Source: CAISDA01 sp050258555
GTDB taxonomy: Bacteria; Bacteroidota; Ignavibacteria; UBA10030; UBA8401
Assembly (NCBI GenBank): GCA_050258555.1
Contig: JBLMZA010000071.1
Location: 1-64,000 of the forward strand
Length of the DNA stretch: 64,000 nt
Direction: 5' to 3'
The notes under the pieces were generated by a model. That model was not told the DNA's origin. It saw only the letters and a program-made list of their open reading frames with translations, and ran no database searches. Each line of letters begins with the position of its first letter. Within the stretch, counting starts at the first letter, position 1. The position numbers and the translations under genes were made by a program. This document shows, one piece after another, positions 46,015 to 54,231 of the stretch.

Positions 46015-46866
46015 ATGGCACTTTCCATCGGCATCATCGGCGCCGGCGAAACAGGCGTGGCGATCGCGCACCTGGCCGCGCTCAGCAAATGCACCGTCGC
46101 GCTCTACGACATCAACGACGAAGTCATCCGCCGCGCGATCGAACGCATCCGCACCGACCTGAAAAAGCACGTGAGCGACGAGGGACCGTTCACCGCCGAC
46201 GATCTGCAGCTGGCGCTCGAGCGCATCAAGAAGCGCACGCAGCTTGCCGATCTCGACACCTGCGACATCATCATCGAAGCGGCAATGGAAGACATGCGCG
46301 TCAAGCGCGATCTCTTCAAGAAGCTCGACACGATCGCGCATTATACGACACGGCTCGTCAGCACAACGTCCTCGCTCTCGATCACGGCCATCGCCTCGGG
46401 CACGAAAAAACCCGACCGCATCGCCGGCATGCGCTTCTTCCATCCGGTGCTCTCCCGCCCCCTGATCGAAATCGTGCGCGGCATGCACACATCCGATGAA
46501 ACCGTCCAGGCCATCGAAGCCGCCGCCTCAAAGCTCGGCCGGCAGACCATCGTCTCGCGCGACACGCCAGGCTTCGTCGTCAACCGGATCCAGTCGCAGT
46601 TCTTCGGCGAGGCGCTCCGCCTCTTGGAGGACGACGCCGCGCCGGCCGAGACGATCGACCGGATTCTCTGCGCGCAGGGCGGATTCGCCTCGGGACCCTT
46701 CCGGCAGCTGGATGAAGCCGGCATCGACACGCATTTTGAAGAATCCTACGCCCTGTTTGAACGCATGTTCACCGATGCGCGCTACAGGCCCAGCGATATC
46801 GTGCGCCAGATGAGCGAAGGCGGCTTGAAGGGGAAAAAATCGAAGAAAGGATTTTACGACTACTGA
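46015..46866 (+). CDS. 3-hydroxyacyl-CoA dehydrogenase family protein
   Basis: 283 residues. Rossmann motif IGIIGAGETGVAIA; active-site His in MRFFHPVLSRPLIEIVRG; TSSLSI block; C-terminal domain with DTPGFVVNRIQSQFFGEALRLLEDDAA. Cytoplasmic NAD(H)-dependent oxidation of 3-hydroxyacyl-CoA (3-hydroxybutyryl-CoA type) is expected. The start at 46015 puts the Rossmann strand at the N-terminus. There is no Shine-Dalgarno; ACACACA lies 5 bases upstream. The next gene follows after 2 bases and encodes a degenerate relative, so the two may form a heteromer. Confidence 0.9.
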   Translation: MALSIGIIGAGETGVAIAHLAALSKCTVALYDINDEVIRRAIERIRTDLKKHVSDEGPFTADDLQLALERIKKRTQLADLDTCDIIIEAAMEDMRVKRDLFKKLDTIAHYTTRLVSTTSSLSITAIASGTKKPDRIAGMRFFHPVLSRPLIEIVRGMHTSDETVQAIEAAASKLGRQTIVSRDTPGFVVNRIQSQFFGEALRLLEDDAAPAETIDRILCAQGGFASGPFRQLDEAGIDTHFEESYALFERMFTDARYRPSDIVRQMSEGGLKGKKSKKGFYDY

Positions 46867-46868
46867 GC

Positions 46869-47738
46869 ATGAACACACAGACTTCCGACACGATCACAGC
46901 CCAGAATGCGGCGGTCGCCCTCACCGGCGATGAAGCCCTGGTGCGCGAGTGGACCGCGCTTTTTGAATCCTCCGGCATGACGGTCATCGACGGCGCCGAC
47001 AGCCGCGCGCTTGCCGCGGAAAGCAATCGCCTGCAGGCGGCCTTCGAGCTCACGGTGCTCTCGCGCGAAGAAAAGCGCCCGCGCCTTGAAGCGTTCGAAC
47101 GCCTCGTGCCTGCGCACGTTCCGCTTCTTACCTCGAGCATCTGTGTGACCGCACTCACACAAAGCCGCTGGGTGCAGCATCCCGAACGGCTCATCGGCTT
47201 TGCCGGCTTTCCGACACTCTCTCAGGCGCCGCTCGTCGACCTTGCGCCGACCATCCATACATCGGAAGACGCGGTGCGCGCGGCGCGCTCCTTCTTCACC
47301 GCGCTCGGCAAGGAAACCGTCTGCGTGCAGGACCGCACGGGCATGATCGCCCCGGCCGTGATCTGCCAGATGATCAACGAGGCGCTCATGACCGTCCAGC
47401 AGAATGTCTCCTCCGCACAGGAGATCGATACGGCAATGAAGCTCGGCGCGGGCTTCCCGCTCGGTCCCATCGAATGGGGCGAGAAGATCGGCTTCGCGTA
47501 TGTGGAGGCGCTGCTCGATGCATGCCGCATGGAAACCGGCGAAGAGCGCTGGCGCACCGCTCCGCTTCTGCGTCAGCTCGCCGCGGCCGGATCGTTCTGG
47601 AAGCATCCCATCGCTTCCTCTGTCGCTGCTGAAGCAGTGCAGGAAGAACTGCCGCTCGATGCAGCGAAGTCCGATGAAGCGAATGCCGCACATTCATCGG
47701 CGAAGAAGACAAAAAAAACGAAAAAATCGGAGAAATAA
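46869..47738 (+). CDS. Degenerate 3-hydroxyacyl-CoA dehydrogenase-like partner
   Basis: 289 residues. The C-terminal half keeps the HAD C-domain (GMIAPAVICQMINEALM, EIDTAMKLGAGFPLGPIEWGEKIG). The N-terminal Rossmann half has lost the GxGxxG loop and the catalytic His: where the upstream gene has FFHPV this one has GFPTL. The end is a Lys-rich tail (SAKKTKKTKKSEK). It is probably a non-catalytic subunit working with the upstream enzyme. Two bases separate the genes. Confidence 0.8.
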   Translation: MNTQTSDTITAQNAAVALTGDEALVREWTALFESSGMTVIDGADSRALAAESNRLQAAFELTVLSREEKRPRLEAFERLVPAHVPLLTSSICVTALTQSRWVQHPERLIGFAGFPTLSQAPLVDLAPTIHTSEDAVRAARSFFTALGKETVCVQDRTGMIAPAVICQMINEALMTVQQNVSSAQEIDTAMKLGAGFPLGPIEWGEKIGFAYVEALLDACRMETGEERWRTAPLLRQLAAAGSFWKHPIASSVAAEAVQEELPLDAAKSDEANAAHSSAKKTKKTKKSEK

Positions 47739-47898
47739 ACAGCGAGTGCGCATCGGTTTGAGCGTTTCCGAATTATTGGAAAGTTCTAATTTTCTTTTTG
47801 TTGTATCTCAGTTGCCAAATTGGTACTATCAGTGAAGGAGTAACAGTTCTCGTAAAAACACACAAAATCAACAAGAGAATCGGGCCTTATAACGCCTT

Positions 47899-48489
47899 AT
47901 GCTTCCAATACTCACTAAATCATCCGTGGGGACGACACCTCTCCACCGCGATTTTGAAAAGCAGGCCGTACCGCACATGGGCATTCTGTACAATTACGCC
48001 CTGCGGATGACCGGAAATGCTGATGACGCGGAAGACCTGCTCCAGGATACGTTCATGAAGGCGTATCGCTTCTGGGACAAGTTCGAGCAAGGAACAAATA
48101 TGCGCGCGTGGCTGTTTCGTATAATGAAGAACACATATATCAACCTCTACCGGAAGGAAGTCAAGGAGCCGGACAAGGTTGATTATGAGGACATTCAGAA
48201 TTACTACAACACCATCAGGGACGATTCAACCGATCCGAACGATCTGCAGCAGAAGCTCTTCGGCCAGCTGCTCGACGACGAGATTTCGAAGGCGCTCGAG
48301 TCCCTGCCCGAAGATTTTCGCACCGTCGTCATTCTCTGCGATATCGAGGGATTGACGTATGAAGAGATCGCTGAATTCGTTCAGTGTCCGGTGGGCACCG
48401 TGCGTTCCCGCCTCCACCGGGGACGCAAGCTTCTTCATACTGCGCTCTTTGAGTATGCGAAAAAGCGCGGCTTCATTGAAGGCGATTAG
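47899..48489 (+). CDS. ECF-type RNA polymerase sigma factor
   Basis: 196 residues. Region 2: YNYALRMTGNADDAEDLLQDTFMKAYRFWDKFE, read from about residue 31. Region 4: LPEDFRTVVILCDIEGLTYEEIAEFVQCPVGTVRSRLHRGR. It resembles the SigE/RpoE-like ECF factors common in Chlorobi and Ignavibacteria, and is followed by a zinc anti-sigma factor. The frame is closed just upstream of the ATG at 47899. The 160 bases before it are AT-rich and probably hold the promoter, though no element is decisive. Confidence 0.93.
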   Translation: MLPILTKSSVGTTPLHRDFEKQAVPHMGILYNYALRMTGNADDAEDLLQDTFMKAYRFWDKFEQGTNMRAWLFRIMKNTYINLYRKEVKEPDKVDYEDIQNYYNTIRDDSTDPNDLQQKLFGQLLDDEISKALESLPEDFRTVVILCDIEGLTYEEIAEFVQCPVGTVRSRLHRGRKLLHTALFEYAKKRGFIEGD

Positions 48490-48550
48490 ACGGAGTTGAA
48501 GAGGAGCGGCGTATTTTATGGATCGTTATTAGCGAAGAAGGTTTTGCGAC

Positions 48551-48793
48551 GTGAACTGCGAGGAATTTTACGACCTGGTGTCTGAACGCGTAGACAACCG
48601 ACTCTCGAACGATCAGGCGCGCGAGTTTGCCGATCACGCGAGGAAATGTCACCCCTGCGATATGGAGTACCTGATTGCGGCTACTGCCAAGGCGGTCGTC
48701 CGGGAAAAAGTCCGGAGGATCCCCGTTCCATCCGATGTCTATTTGTCGATTATCCATTCAACCATCGGTTCGTCTTCTTCCATCGGCGTCTAG
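48551..48793 (+). CDS. Small zinc-binding anti-sigma factor (ZAS type)
   Basis: 80 residues from a GTG with AAGG nine bases upstream. HxxxCxxC (HARKCHPC) plus an N-terminal Cys gives the ZAS zinc site that binds ECF sigma factors and often senses thiol oxidation. No membrane segment, so it is soluble. It follows the sigma gene by 61 bases. That gap contains a four-codon frame, ATG GAT CGT TAT TAG, in the same frame and after GAGGAG, possibly a leader or a relic of an earlier start. Confidence 0.8.
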   Translation: MNCEEFYDLVSERVDNRLSNDQAREFADHARKCHPCDMEYLIAATAKAVVREKVRRIPVPSDVYLSIIHSTIGSSSSIGV

Positions 48794-48928
48794 CGCACCC
48801 TGTCGGTTCTGTCTGTCGAGTGTGTGCGTTCGGTGCCGAAAAAACGGATGAATGAACGGACCGGTGTCTTGTCATTCCCATACATACACACATGTTTCAC
48901 AAGCCAGAACAATCGAAGGACTCCGTTC

Positions 48929-49519
48929 ATGATGAAAACCTCCTCGTTCCTCTTCCTCATGCTCTTTGTCCTGGCCTCCTTCGGATGCCAGAAAAAGAAT
49001 GAAACGCAGAACACCGCGCAGAATGCCGGCACCCCGGCAGCGCAGCAGAGCACGGTGAAAAATGTCTCCCAGGTGATCTCGGTCGAAACGCGCTCCGACA
49101 AAAAAGTGCCGCTGTTTTCATGGACCGACGCCTCGGGCAAGAAAATTACGATCGATGAATTCGCGCAGGGCTCGGGCGTGCTGGTGAATTTCTGGGCCAC
49201 GTGGTGCGGCCCGTGCAAGAAGGAAATCCCCGATCTCGTCGAGCTCGATAAGGAATACGCCGCCAAGGGCGTGAAGGTGCTCGGCATCTCGGTGGACAGA
49301 GACGGCGACGTGCTCTCGACGGTCTCCGACTTCGTCCGCCAGAGCGGCATCGGCTATCCCGTGGTGGTCGATAACGGAGAACTGGAAAAAGCGTTCGGCG
49401 GGATCCGCGGCATTCCCACGACGTTCTTCATCGACAAGAACGGCATGATCACCAAGCGGATGATCGGATTGCAGACCAAGGCGGCCTTCGCACAGCAGAT
49501 GGATTCGGTCAAGCCGTGA
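48929..49519 (+). CDS. TlpA/ResA-like thioredoxin lipoprotein
   Basis: 196 residues. Lipoprotein signal MMKTSSFLFLMLFVLASFGC, then a linker, and a thioredoxin-like domain with redox site FWATWCGPCKKEIPDLV and cis-Pro region GIRGIPTTFFIDKNG. It should reduce disulfides in the periplasm, for example in cytochrome c maturation. It lies after the ECF sigma/anti-sigma pair, so it could be part of their redox regulon. AAGGA lies 10 bases before the ATG; a CACACA tract is further upstream. Confidence 0.92.
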   Translation: MMKTSSFLFLMLFVLASFGCQKKNETQNTAQNAGTPAAQQSTVKNVSQVISVETRSDKKVPLFSWTDASGKKITIDEFAQGSGVLVNFWATWCGPCKKEIPDLVELDKEYAAKGVKVLGISVDRDGDVLSTVSDFVRQSGIGYPVVVDNGELEKAFGGIRGIPTTFFIDKNGMITKRMIGLQTKAAFAQQMDSVKP

Positions 49520-49548
49520 CCCTTGTTTCACGGGTCATCTTACTTGTA

Positions 49549-49575
49549 GGGCGAAGCGTTGCTTCGCCCTTTTTT
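49549..49575 (+). terminator. Terminator built from the GGGCGAAGC repeat
   Basis: GGGCGAAGC, loop GTT, GCTTCGCCC, then six T on the plus strand. It is the same hairpin as at 4903, as a single copy between the convergent TlpA-like and TonB genes. A second hairpin (TGACCC/GGGTCA) at 49517-49537 overlaps the TlpA-like stop. Confidence 0.8.
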
Positions 49576-50350
49576 ATTTCAGGCGGAAATTAAATGTAAC
49601 GATACACGTCTGATCAACTGAGGGCTGCGAGCTCTGCAGCGGATCGAACTTCCACAGCTGCACGGCCTTCAGCGCCGCATTCTCCAGGCGCGTCTCGCCT
49701 TTCTGCAGCGGCTGCGCGCTCTTGACCGCCCCCGAGGGCGATACGACAAGCTTCAGTTTGATCTGCGCCTCGCGGTTCACGCCCGGCGGATAGGAAGGAA
49801 GCCGTCCGCTCTCCAGCCGGCGCGTTCCGCCTCCGCTCCACTGTATGCCGTAGCTCACGCCCTGGCCGCCGCTTGTGCCGGTGCCCGCTCCGTACGGAGA
49901 AGCGACACCTGCGCCGCCTTCCCTTCCCGCTGCAGGCGCCTTCACATCCCTGCCCTGGCTTTCGGGAAGCGACGCCGACGACTTCTGCTCGGCGCCTGAC
50001 ATTTTATTCGACGGCATGTAATTGGGAAGCGCATCGGGATTGACCGTCTTCTTCGACGACGACATATTGATCGCCTCTTCGGGAAACATCGAGGGCGAAC
50101 GCTTCGGAAGCTCGATGTTATCCTCCTCCTGGCTTCGGGCTGCGCGCGGCTGTGATGCCGCAAGCGCTCGCGCCGGCACATTCAGTGCGCCGCTTGCCGA
50201 TGCCGGAGCGCCCCACGACATGTCGACAAACTCCGGCATGTCCATCTGCGTGCGAAGATGCACGAAGAAGAGTGCAATGATCACCGCGGCATGAAAGATC
50301 ACCGATGCGATCCATCCACGGCGCTCCGCCGGTTCAATGCGTGCCATCAT
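49574..50350 (-). CDS. TonB-family energy transducer
   Basis: 258 residues: one N-terminal membrane helix (about 10-30, WIASVIFHAAVIIALFFVHL), a long Ser/Pro/Ala-rich periplasmic spacer, and a C-terminal TonB domain (REAQIKLKLVVSPSGAVKSAQPLQKG, LENAALKAVQLWKFDP). It passes proton-motive energy from ExbB-ExbD to an outer-membrane partner. It follows exbD by 4 bases. An extra Met lies one codon after the start. Confidence 0.85.
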   Translation of the reverse strand: MMARIEPAERRGWIASVIFHAAVIIALFFVHLRTQMDMPEFVDMSWGAPASASGALNVPARALAASQPRAARSQEEDNIELPKRSPSMFPEEAINMSSSKKTVNPDALPNYMPSNKMSGAEQKSSASLPESQGRDVKAPAAGREGGAGVASPYGAGTGTSGGQGVSYGIQWSGGGTRRLESGRLPSYPPGVNREAQIKLKLVVSPSGAVKSAQPLQKGETRLENAALKAVQLWKFDPLQSSQPSVDQTCIVTFNFRLK

Positions 50351-50354
50351 GCGC

Positions 50355-50765
50355 TTACTTCGCTCCTTCCGACTGCTCGGTCGCAATCAGAAACCTCTTG
50401 CCGCCGACGCCTTTGGCAATGTCCATCACATCGACCGCCGACTGCAGGCTGACATTTTTGTCGGCGCGCACGACGATGATCTGCTCCGGATCCTTGTCGA
50501 TCACCGGGATGAGTTTCTGCGCGAGCGTTTCTTTTGTCACTTCCTCGAGATTGAAAAAGAGCCGTCCGTTTTCCGTCACCGTGAGCACCGTCTGGCGGTC
50601 GTTGACCGTCTCGTTCGTCTGCGTCTTCGGCACCTGCACCTTCACGCCCGTCGTCATCATGAACGAGGAGGAAAGAAGGAAGAAGATCAATAGCTGCATC
50701 ACGATATCGGTCAGCGACGCATAATTGAATCCCGGATTGGCCGTAAAGCGTTGTTCGAATTTCAT
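50355..50765 (-). CDS. ExbD/TolR biopolymer transport protein
   Basis: 136 residues: a single membrane helix with the conserved proton-carrying Asp in YASLTDIVMQLLIFFLLSSSF, then a periplasmic domain with VVRADKNVSLQSAVDVMDIAKGVGGKRFLIAT. Partner of ExbB in the proton channel. It starts 5 bases after the exbB stop. Confidence 0.92.
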   Translation of the reverse strand: MKFEQRFTANPGFNYASLTDIVMQLLIFFLLSSSFMMTTGVKVQVPKTQTNETVNDRQTVLTVTENGRLFFNLEEVTKETLAQKLIPVIDKDPEQIIVVRADKNVSLQSAVDVMDIAKGVGGKRFLIATEQSEGAK

Positions 50766-50770
50766 GGCCT

Positions 50771-51496
50771 TCAGTCCTTTTTCGGTTCGAAAAATTCCGA
50801 GTCGTCGGCAAAGAGCCTCCGCTGCGGCTCGGGCGAAGAAGGCTCCGGCGTCTCGCGCTTCTCGGGCTTCGACCTGGGCGGGTGCTGCTCGTATTCGACC
50901 AGGTCAAGAAACTCTTCCGAGCTTGTCTCGATCTGATAGACGAAGCGCGTGACGCGCTGCACGAAATAATTGTAAAAGCCGAGCGCCGGAATGCCCACAA
51001 TGAGGCCGAAGGCCGTGGTGAGCATCGCCTCCCAAATGCCGCCGGCAAGCATGGCGGGATTCACGTTTCCGCCCGCATTCTGTATCACCTGAAAGGCGGC
51101 GATCATGCCTGTGACCGTTCCCAGAAATCCGAGCATCGGCGCCACCGCCGCGATATTGGCCAGAAGTCCCAGTCCCTTTTCAAGCCGGAAGACCTCCTCC
51201 TTTCCCGCCGTCTCGATGGCCTTGCGCATGGCCGCCGGTCCCTCGTTGTAATGCATGAGACCGTGTTTCATGATCACCGCCACGGGCGCCTGATATTCGG
51301 TGCAGGCATTGACCGCGCCCAGCACGTCGTGGTGCGCGAGGCTTGCGCGCACGCGCGTCAGAAGATGACTCGGGTCGATCGCCGCCTTGCGCAGCGTGAT
51401 GTATTTTTCGACGATGACAGCGACGGCCGCAACCGAGCACAGAAGAATGGGCCACATGACCAGGCCGCCCTTGAAGAATAAATCGATAAACCTCAT
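50771..51496 (-). CDS. ExbB/TolQ/MotA family proton channel
   Basis: 241 residues with three membrane helices: about 8-30 (GGLVMWPILLCSVAAVAVIV), about 105-130 (LGLLANIAAVAPMLGFLGTVTGMI), and about 150-175 (AMLTTAFGLIVGIPALGFYNYF). The conserved GLLGTVxGM-like motif appears as MLGFLGTVTGMI. A charged Pro-rich C-terminal tail (about 205-241) is longer than usual. Forms the inner-membrane motor with ExbD. Confidence 0.93.
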   Translation of the reverse strand: MRFIDLFFKGGLVMWPILLCSVAAVAVIVEKYITLRKAAIDPSHLLTRVRASLAHHDVLGAVNACTEYQAPVAVIMKHGLMHYNEGPAAMRKAIETAGKEEVFRLEKGLGLLANIAAVAPMLGFLGTVTGMIAAFQVIQNAGGNVNPAMLAGGIWEAMLTTAFGLIVGIPALGFYNYFVQRVTRFVYQIETSSEEFLDLVEYEQHPPRSKPEKRETPEPSSPEPQRRLFADDSEFFEPKKD

Positions 51497-51524
51497 TGCA
51501 CAGATCCTTTCCCTAGAGATGAAA

Positions 51525-52478
51525 TCACTTCAGCATGATGATGTCGTACTTCGATTCGAGCATCGGCACCAGCTCTTCGGCGCGCGTCCTGGCGGCATCC
51601 TCCGTCGCAAAACGGCCGGTGCAGACGCGGTGCACATGTCCCTCTGTCGAGACGAATGCCGGCACGCCGGCGCTTGTGAAGCGCGCGGCCTGCGCCTGGG
51701 CCTTCTGCGCGCTCATCCACGATGAGAGCTGAACGGTATAGGCTCCTTCCGACTGGCGTGCGGCCGGTGCCGGACGCTCTGCAGCCGCCTGCTTCGCTTC
51801 CGGCGACGCCCCGCGCTTCACTCCGGCTGCCTGTGCAGAGGCAGAAGCAGCCGGCTTCACGGGAGTGCGCTTTTGCGCCGGCGCCACATACTCCGCCCCC
51901 TCGGACGAGGGCGCGCGATGCCGCGCGGCGCCGGGCACTTCGACCGTGGTCGGATTCCGCTTCGCCGTGTTTTCAGGCTTCGCAAGGGCGGACTGCTTCG
52001 GCGCTTCCGAGGGCTTCGCCGTCGGCGCCTGCGCTTCCTTCTTCGCCGGCGCAGGCTGCACGGCGGCAGCCGCTGCCGTTTTGCGTTCGGGTGCCGCTTT
52101 CTGTATATCCGTTATTGCACGGTCGCGCGCGGCCGTCTCCTGTTTCGGCGCGGTCTGCGCCAGGGCCTCGAGGCTGTCCTTCCGGAACTGTTCGGCCATC
52201 GCCGAATCGGACACGACCTGCTGCGCTGCGGAGGAATCGGCCGGCACAGACATGATGACGACGGACGAGGCCTGCTTGTTTCCCCAGAGATGCACGATGC
52301 CGGTCTTGTTGAGAATGTACGCCGCAAGCAGCAGCGCCACCACCGCGCCGGCGGCAAGGGGGAGCGAACGCCTGAGCGCGCTTCCGCGCGGCGCGCCCTG
52401 CTGTTCGGATTCGGGGATCTCCTGCATTTCAGGCATGTCATCAGGCGTGTCACCGCCGCGGAGATTCAGATTCGGCAT
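51525..52478 (-). CDS. SPOR-domain membrane protein
   Basis: 317 residues: a short cytoplasmic N-terminus, one membrane helix near 38-56, a long low-complexity Ala/Pro/Lys linker, and a C-terminal SPOR domain (EGAYTVQLSSWMSAQKAQAQAARFTSAG, residues about 245-317). SPOR domains bind denuded peptidoglycan. It lies between exbB and the outer-membrane gene, 28 bases before exbB, so it may anchor the energised system to the cell wall. Confidence 0.85.
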   Translation of the reverse strand: MPNLNLRGGDTPDDMPEMQEIPESEQQGAPRGSALRRSLPLAAGAVVALLLAAYILNKTGIVHLWGNKQASSVVIMSVPADSSAAQQVVSDSAMAEQFRKDSLEALAQTAPKQETAARDRAITDIQKAAPERKTAAAAAVQPAPAKKEAQAPTAKPSEAPKQSALAKPENTAKRNPTTVEVPGAARHRAPSSEGAEYVAPAQKRTPVKPAASASAQAAGVKRGASPEAKQAAAERPAPAARQSEGAYTVQLSSWMSAQKAQAQAARFTSAGVPAFVSTEGHVHRVCTGRFATEDAARTRAEELVPMLESKYDIIMLK

Positions 52479-52499
52479 GGGGTAGTCCTTCGAAGAATG

Positions 52500-54200
52500 T
52501 TACCAGAGATAGTTGATTCCGAACGAGACAAAAAACGGACGTTCGCGATAGCCGTTCCAAATATAATACTTTTGATCGAACAAATTCTGCACTTCGGCCG
52601 TGAGCCGGAGATTGCGCGCGATGCCGTACTCGGCCTTCATGCCGATAAGCGCATAGGCAGCATTGGCATGCCGCGCCTGGAAATCGGTGAAGCGCCTTCC
52701 GGTATATTCCGCGGAAATTTCCGCGCTGATATCGGACTGAAACCAGTGCCGGTAGAGAATGCCCGCCGTCATCTCCGGGATATACGGAAGCATCGATGTC
52801 GAATCCTTGTGCTTCACGGAATTCACGGTCACAAATCCCGTTGCCGCATCGAGCGGCGTGAGCGCATAGCGGATCCTGACATCGGTCTTCACCGAGCGGA
52901 TATCGGAAAGATACACCGGACTCCAGATGTGCGACGAGTCGGACTCAAGAAAGGACTGAAAGTTGTTGAGCGCCCGGTAATCGACCGTCACGGAGAGAGC
53001 CGCGCGCTCGATGGGCGCAAGATCGATGCCGGCAGAAAACGCGGCCGGGGCATCGGTCGGAAGAATCGCCGAGCCGGTGAGCACATACCGGTTTGTGCGC
53101 AGAAGCTGACGCAGTGTCTGCCGCGTGACCGAGGGCTGGAATGCGGCATGAAGTCCCGCCCAGCGCGCCGGGAACCACCGCACGCCGAGCGCGGGATACA
53201 GCCTGAGCGAAGAGGCTCCCGTGTTGCCGCGGTAGAATGTGAACGAAGCGCCGAGCGTGAACTGAAGATTCTCGAGCGCCGCGATTTTTCCGCTGCCCGA
53301 AAGCGATAGCCACTGCATCGTCTGCACATCGGCACGCGGCATCGATTCGCCGGTGATGCGGTACTCCATGGCAAGATCCACCGGCACCGATGCATAGAGC
53401 GTCGTGCCCGACGCCAAAATGCCGATATCGTTTTCCACGGCCGATGAGGTATCCGACAGCGACGTGCGGTTCCATGCAAGGCGCATCGCTCCGTCGACAG
53501 GCGCAAGATCCGGAAGCCCGGTCGCGAAGCGCGAATCGGCGCCGATGGCGGCATCAAGATCGTTGTGCGTGCGCTTCTGCCGGGGATGCGCCGAGCCGTA
53601 GGCGCGGTACTCGTCCGTTCCCGCCGCGAGTTCTCCCTTCCACCGGCTTTCGGAGAGTATGTTCTCCCATTTGCCGAGCTTGTACGAGCCGGCGACGCCG
53701 AATCCGGCCGAGAGCCAGTTCGTGTTCGTCATGTATCCGTCGCTCGATGCATAGCGGCCGTTGACGGCGACGCTTCCCTGGTCGTACGACTGTCCGAACC
53801 ACGCTCCGAGCTGCGGCGTGACGAAATTGCCGAACGACCCGTAGACCTTGCCGTTCATTCCATTGGAGCGGGATGAGCCGATCGATTGCTTCGTTGCCGT
53901 GCGCGACAGATCCGACGTCTTCTGGCCCGCGCTCGGAAGCGGCGGCACAAACGAACGCGCATCGTCCGTTGCGCTCTTTGCCGCCTCGGGCAGCTCCATG
54001 GTCTCATGGCCCGTGATGACGAATTCGGGGTTCTCGATTTTCGGGAGCGGCGCCTGTTCCTCTTCGGGCGTCGGCTGGGCCGTCGAGGGGACGACTTTCA
54101 CATCGCGCTGCGGCGGCTCCTTTTTTTCCTGTGCCAACGAAACAGCGGACATGCCGACAGAGACCAGCATGCCGAGAGCAAGAATATGACGAAGCTTCAT
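52500..54200 (-). CDS. Outer-membrane beta-barrel protein (TonB-dependent-receptor-like, no plug seen)
   Basis: 566 residues: signal peptide MKLRHILALGMLVSVGMSAVSLAQ, a ~90-residue disordered stretch, then many alternating strands (about 110-566) ending in SFGINYLW with a C-terminal Trp, typical of barrels inserted by Bam. The pattern SAEYTGRRFTDF and LRLTAEVQNLFDQKYYIW is like the last strands of TonB-dependent receptors, but no plug domain is evident. Probably the outer-membrane partner of the adjacent TonB/ExbBD set. Confidence 0.8.
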   Translation of the reverse strand: MKLRHILALGMLVSVGMSAVSLAQEKKEPPQRDVKVVPSTAQPTPEEEQAPLPKIENPEFVITGHETMELPEAAKSATDDARSFVPPLPSAGQKTSDLSRTATKQSIGSSRSNGMNGKVYGSFGNFVTPQLGAWFGQSYDQGSVAVNGRYASSDGYMTNTNWLSAGFGVAGSYKLGKWENILSESRWKGELAAGTDEYRAYGSAHPRQKRTHNDLDAAIGADSRFATGLPDLAPVDGAMRLAWNRTSLSDTSSAVENDIGILASGTTLYASVPVDLAMEYRITGESMPRADVQTMQWLSLSGSGKIAALENLQFTLGASFTFYRGNTGASSLRLYPALGVRWFPARWAGLHAAFQPSVTRQTLRQLLRTNRYVLTGSAILPTDAPAAFSAGIDLAPIERAALSVTVDYRALNNFQSFLESDSSHIWSPVYLSDIRSVKTDVRIRYALTPLDAATGFVTVNSVKHKDSTSMLPYIPEMTAGILYRHWFQSDISAEISAEYTGRRFTDFQARHANAAYALIGMKAEYGIARNLRLTAEVQNLFDQKYYIWNGYRERPFFVSFGINYLW

Positions 54201-54231
54201 GATGTTCACGCGTTTCTTTCTTCCCATTCTG

